Notes under the pieces: generated by a model | The model's database searches: none | The model's input: only the letters and a program-made list of their open reading frames with translations | What the model was told of the DNA's origin: nothing | Translations under genes and position numbers: made by a program | Part shown: in pieces, positions 61,103-64,000 of the stretch | Layout of the letters: each line of letters starts with the position of its first letter | Numbering within the stretch: position 1 is the stretch's first letter | Source: Epilithonimonas bovis DSM 19482 | GTDB taxonomy: Bacteria; Bacteroidota; Bacteroidia; Flavobacteriales; Weeksellaceae | Direction of reading: 5' to 3' | NCBI RefSeq assembly: GCF_900108115.1 | Contig: NZ_FTPU01000002.1 | Coordinates: forward strand, 1 to 64,000 | Length of the DNA: 64,000 nt

Positions 61103-61678
61103 TTAAAAAACTTTTAATTCTTCGCTGCCTTTCGGCATCATTATATTCACTTTGGTATTCACGACTTCTTTCCCGAAGATAAAGCGGTTGACTGGCGAAC
61201 TGTTTGGTCTTTTCTTCGCCACATTTTCTCTGGTATCAAAGGTTAATGCGCCACTCGGACAAACTGTTGCACACATTGGCTTGAGTCCAGTACTTGTTCT
61301 GTCGTAGCACATGTTGCATTTCATCATCAGCATTGCGCTTTGGTCCGGAATCTGTGGAACTCCGAACGGACAACCGATGACACAATTGGCACAACCGATG
61401 CATTTGGAAGTATCTGCCGTGTGTACGATTCCATATTCGTCTTTTGTGATTGCGTCTGCCGGACAAACGTTTGCGCAAATCGGGTCTTCGCAGTGCATAC
61501 AAACCTGAACTGTGGTCTGAATCGTCTCTGCTCTGTCAACATAATGAATATGAATCATCGAGGTTTCTCCGTTGGTTTCACACTCCGCACAAGCCATCTC
61601 GCACGAGTGACAGCCGATGCATCGCTGCATATCCACGAAAAACTCCATATCATTAAATTTTTCAAATTGCTCCGCCAT
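61103..61678 (-). CDS. 4-cluster ferredoxin-like electron transfer subunit (NrfC/NapG type)
   Basis: The 191-residue protein has four Cys groups for [4Fe-4S] clusters: CIGCHSCEMAC, CMHCEDPICANVCP, CIGCANCVIGCP and CNMCYDR with CATVCP. No signal peptide is visible, so it acts in the cytoplasm or on its inner-membrane face. It passes electrons to the molybdoenzyme upstream, which ends 13 bases before its start. Confidence 0.92.
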   Translation of the reverse strand: MAEQFEKFNDMEFFVDMQRCIGCHSCEMACAECETNGETSMIHIHYVDRAETIQTTVQVCMHCEDPICANVCPADAITKDEYGIVHTADTSKCIGCANCVIGCPFGVPQIPDQSAMLMMKCNMCYDRTSTGLKPMCATVCPSGALTFDTRENVAKKRPNSSPVNRFIFGKEVVNTKVNIMMPKGSEELKVF

Positions 61679-61691
61679 AATTTTTTAAAAT

Positions 61692-63923
61692 TTAATATTG
61701 AATATCTCTACTTTGGTTGGCAAATTCTTTTGAATTTTCACCTTTTTTTCGTCCTGTTTTTTCCACTTTGCAGGCACAAACTTTAAACTCGGGAATCTTT
61801 GAAACCGGGTCCAAAGCATCGATCGTTAATTGGTTTGCAGAATTGACTCCGCCCCAATGATAAGGAATGAAAACAGTGTCTTGTCTGATGGTCTCCACCA
61901 CATTTGCAGGAAATAATGCGCTTCCTCGTCTTGTAGAAACTTTAATTAAATCATTTTCTTCGATGCCGTATTTTGCTGCCAGTTTTGGATGAATTTCCAA
62001 TAACGGTTCTGGATACAAATCAACTAATTTCCCAATTCTTCTTGTCTGAGAACCGCTTAAATATTGGCTTACAACTCTACCCGTTGTCAACACAATCGGA
62101 TAATCTTCGTCTGGTTCTTCGGTTGGTTTTTTATAAGGCGTTGGGTTGAAATGCGCCTTTTTATCATTGGTATTGAAAACTTTGTCTTCCCAAAGTCTCG
62201 GTGTTCCGGGATGATCTTCGGTAGGACAAGGCCAGAAAATTCCGAGATTTTTTTCTACTCTTTCGTAAGTAATTCCGTAATAATCTGCAGCGCTTCCCCT
62301 GGATGCAACTCTTAATTCATTAAAAGTTTCTTCGCTGTTTTTATAATTAAATTTATCTCCTTCGCCTAATCTTCTGGCGAGTTCCATTAAAATTTCGCTG
62401 TCCCGTTTTGCTTTTCCGGGTGGGTCAACTACTGCACGGATTCTGATAACGCGACCTTCTGCAGAAGTTGTTGTTCCTTCTTCCTCTTCCTGCAATGAAC
62501 CAGCGAGAATAATGTTGGCGTGGCGCAAAGTTTCTGATAAAAAGAAATCAATTCCGGCGTAAAACTCTAATTTTTCTAATGCTGCACGAACGTTACTGTT
62601 ATTTGGCAAAGACACCAAAGGATTAAAACAAATTGAAAGTAAACCTTTAATCTCGCCTCTGTTGATAGCTTCAATAATTTCATAAGCACTTAAACCTTTT
62701 CCGGGCATATCTTCTTCTTTGATTCCCCAGACATTGGCAACAAATTTTCGATGTTCGGGATTTTCGATGTCTCTGTTTCCTGGAAGTTGGTCGCATTTGT
62801 GACCGTGTTCACGACCGCCTTGTCCGTTCCCTTGCCCGGTAATGGTTCCGTAACCGCAATAAGGTTTCCCGATTCTACCGGTTGCTAAAACTAAATTGAT
62901 ACAGCTTGAAACATTTTGAACGCCTTTAGAATGATGTTCGATTCCACGAGCGTGCATCAGAAAACTGGTTTTGGCTTTACCCCACATTTCTGCGGCTTTA
63001 TAAATTAATTCTTTCGGAATTCCGGTTACTTCTTCTCCCCATTCCAAAGTGCAATCTTTTACAGCTTCGGCAGTTTCTTCAAATCCTGAAGTGTAATTAT
63101 GAATAAAATCGTTATCCAGCCAATTGTTATCAATTAAAACTTTCAACATTGTATTCGTCAATGCAGAATCGGTTCCGGGTCTCAATGGCAGATGAATATC
63201 GGCAGTTCTGGCAATCGGAATCTGACGTGGGTCGATGACAATCAATTTGGCTCCGTTATCACGAGCTTCCCAGATTTTATGGGTTAAAACTGGGAAACAT
63301 TCGCTCACATTTGCGCCGGTAATGATGATGACTTCTGCGTGCGCCAAATCTGCCCAACTGTTGGAAGACCTGTCCATTCCAAAGGCTTTTTTGTTTCCTG
63401 CACCGGCACTCACCATACAAAGACGACCGTTGTAATCGAGGTTTGCGGTTTTCAAAGCAACTCGGGCAAATTTCCCGATCATATAACTTTTCTCATTGGT
63501 AAGAGAAACGCCTGACAACATTGCGAAAGAATTTTTTCCGTATTTTTCCTGTATTCTTTTAATTTCATTAATCACAACATCGTACGCTTCATCCCATTCT
63601 ATCGGCACAAAACCTTTACCTTCTACTCTTTTGTATGGCGAAAGCAAACGGTCCGGATGATTATCCTGCATATAGCGCTGAACACCTTTTGGACAAAGTC
63701 TACCCTCATTAAAAGGGAAATCGTTCCAAGGTTCAAAACCTACGACTTTTTTGTCTTTTACTTTTAATTGAATGCCACATTGCAAACCACAAAAACAGCA
63801 ATGCGTTTTTACCAAAGCATCAGGATTTTGAGGATTAGACCTCACTGTACCTTTGTTTGGATAATGTTTGTGCGGTCCGAAAACATTGATGATTTCGTCG
63901 GCTGTTACAGGTAATTTTGCCAT
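61692..63923 (-). CDS. molybdopterin nitrate reductase catalytic subunit (Nas/NapA-like)
   Basis: The 743-residue DMSO reductase-family enzyme has an N-terminal [4Fe-4S] site (CCFCGLQC, then GRLCPKG), a Mo ligand Cys in YNGRLCMVSAG, and bis-MGD binding motifs such as VIDPRQIPIARTADIHLPLRPGTD and GTTTSAEGRVIRIR. No Tat signal is seen, so it works in the cytoplasm as in assimilatory NasA/NarB. However, its partners (four-cluster ferredoxin, Rieske, membrane anchor) suggest a quinol-linked complex. The Moco genes follow, and NarK and NirK are nearby, so nitrate is the likely substrate. Confidence 0.82.
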   Translation of the reverse strand: MAKLPVTADEIINVFGPHKHYPNKGTVRSNPQNPDALVKTHCCFCGLQCGIQLKVKDKKVVGFEPWNDFPFNEGRLCPKGVQRYMQDNHPDRLLSPYKRVEGKGFVPIEWDEAYDVVINEIKRIQEKYGKNSFAMLSGVSLTNEKSYMIGKFARVALKTANLDYNGRLCMVSAGAGNKKAFGMDRSSNSWADLAHAEVIIITGANVSECFPVLTHKIWEARDNGAKLIVIDPRQIPIARTADIHLPLRPGTDSALTNTMLKVLIDNNWLDNDFIHNYTSGFEETAEAVKDCTLEWGEEVTGIPKELIYKAAEMWGKAKTSFLMHARGIEHHSKGVQNVSSCINLVLATGRIGKPYCGYGTITGQGNGQGGREHGHKCDQLPGNRDIENPEHRKFVANVWGIKEEDMPGKGLSAYEIIEAINRGEIKGLLSICFNPLVSLPNNSNVRAALEKLEFYAGIDFFLSETLRHANIILAGSLQEEEEGTTTSAEGRVIRIRAVVDPPGKAKRDSEILMELARRLGEGDKFNYKNSEETFNELRVASRGSAADYYGITYERVEKNLGIFWPCPTEDHPGTPRLWEDKVFNTNDKKAHFNPTPYKKPTEEPDEDYPIVLTTGRVVSQYLSGSQTRRIGKLVDLYPEPLLEIHPKLAAKYGIEENDLIKVSTRRGSALFPANVVETIRQDTVFIPYHWGGVNSANQLTIDALDPVSKIPEFKVCACKVEKTGRKKGENSKEFANQSRDIQY

Positions 63924-63936
63924 TTTATTTTAAATT

Positions 63937-64000
63937 TTAACCAAAATAAGTTCCAGATTCTTGTCGTGCTTTTAGATGTGCTTTTGCAAGCATTGCCCGT
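63937..64000 (-). CDS. C-terminal end of an upstream gene (runs off window)
   Basis: Only the last 20 residues are visible (RAMLAKAHLKARQESGTYFG, then TAA at 63939-63937). It is on the same strand as the nitrate reductase and ends 14 bases before it, so it belongs to the same operon. The protein cannot be identified from this piece. Confidence 0.45.
   Translation of the reverse strand, partial: RAMLAKAHLKARQESGTYFG

Noticed and set aside
1-64000. CRISPR array, prophage, or tRNA/rRNA genes
   Set aside because: No regularly spaced repeats, phage structural genes or tRNA cloverleafs were noticed while reading both strands.

Overview
The window looks like a chromosome segment from a low-GC Bacteroidota, most likely a Weeksellaceae (Chryseobacterium-like) denitrifier. 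The evidence is a C-terminal type IX secretion sorting domain, SemiSWEET and DUF3108 proteins, lipoproteins of flavobacterial style, PAAR-like DUF4280, and many Bacteroidota -7 boxes (TAnnTTTG) just upstream of genes. The genus is inference.

Layout. 1-2.6 kb: the edge of an IS91-type element with a tyrosine recombinase, then a PAAR-like gene and two genes truncated against each other at a recombination joint. 2.6-16.3 kb: ordinary chromosome (acyl-CoA dehydrogenase, HPII-type catalase, SemiSWEET, DUF3108, threonine aldolase, DtxR-type regulator, tyrS, esterase, aminopeptidase P, rbfA, FtsX-like permease, secreted endonuclease I). 16.5-19.2 kb: a scar zone of gene remnants (DUF6428, SDR oxidoreductase, IS3 transposase, GH130 glycosidase). 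19.2-29.5 kb: a stress island with a Crp/Fnr regulator, two Hsp20s, a YfdX lipoprotein, a metallopeptidase, DnaJ, a universal-stress fragment, an HPF/sigma-like fusion, HdeD, a KefB-type antiporter, an MscS-like protein and a dnaK stub. Its content closely resembles the transmissible locus of stress tolerance (tLST/LHR) of Gammaproteobacteria, but in a Bacteroidota version. An IS256-type element (29.5-30.9 kb) cuts it off.

31-64 kb: an almost complete nitrate/nitrite/NO respiration region. It holds a truncated cNOR (norB remnant plus norC), two NarK transporters, a c-type cytochrome, a porin, two NsrR-like Rrf2 regulators, modABC, an intact quinol-type NO reductase, Ric, cytochrome c, SCO, NirV and NirK, a hemerythrin/PAS protein, a full molybdenum cofactor pathway, and a molybdopterin nitrate reductase with Fe-S and Rieske partners. 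A shared inverted repeat (arms like AAATAAGAC, 6-base spacer) occurs upstream of several of these genes and is a good candidate for the NsrR-type operator.

Working together: NarK proteins move nitrate and nitrite, the molybdoenzyme reduces nitrate using cofactor made by the moa/moe/mob genes from molybdate taken up by ModABC, NirK makes NO, and qNOR removes it, with Ric and hemerythrins repairing or sensing NO damage. No nosZ is present in the window.
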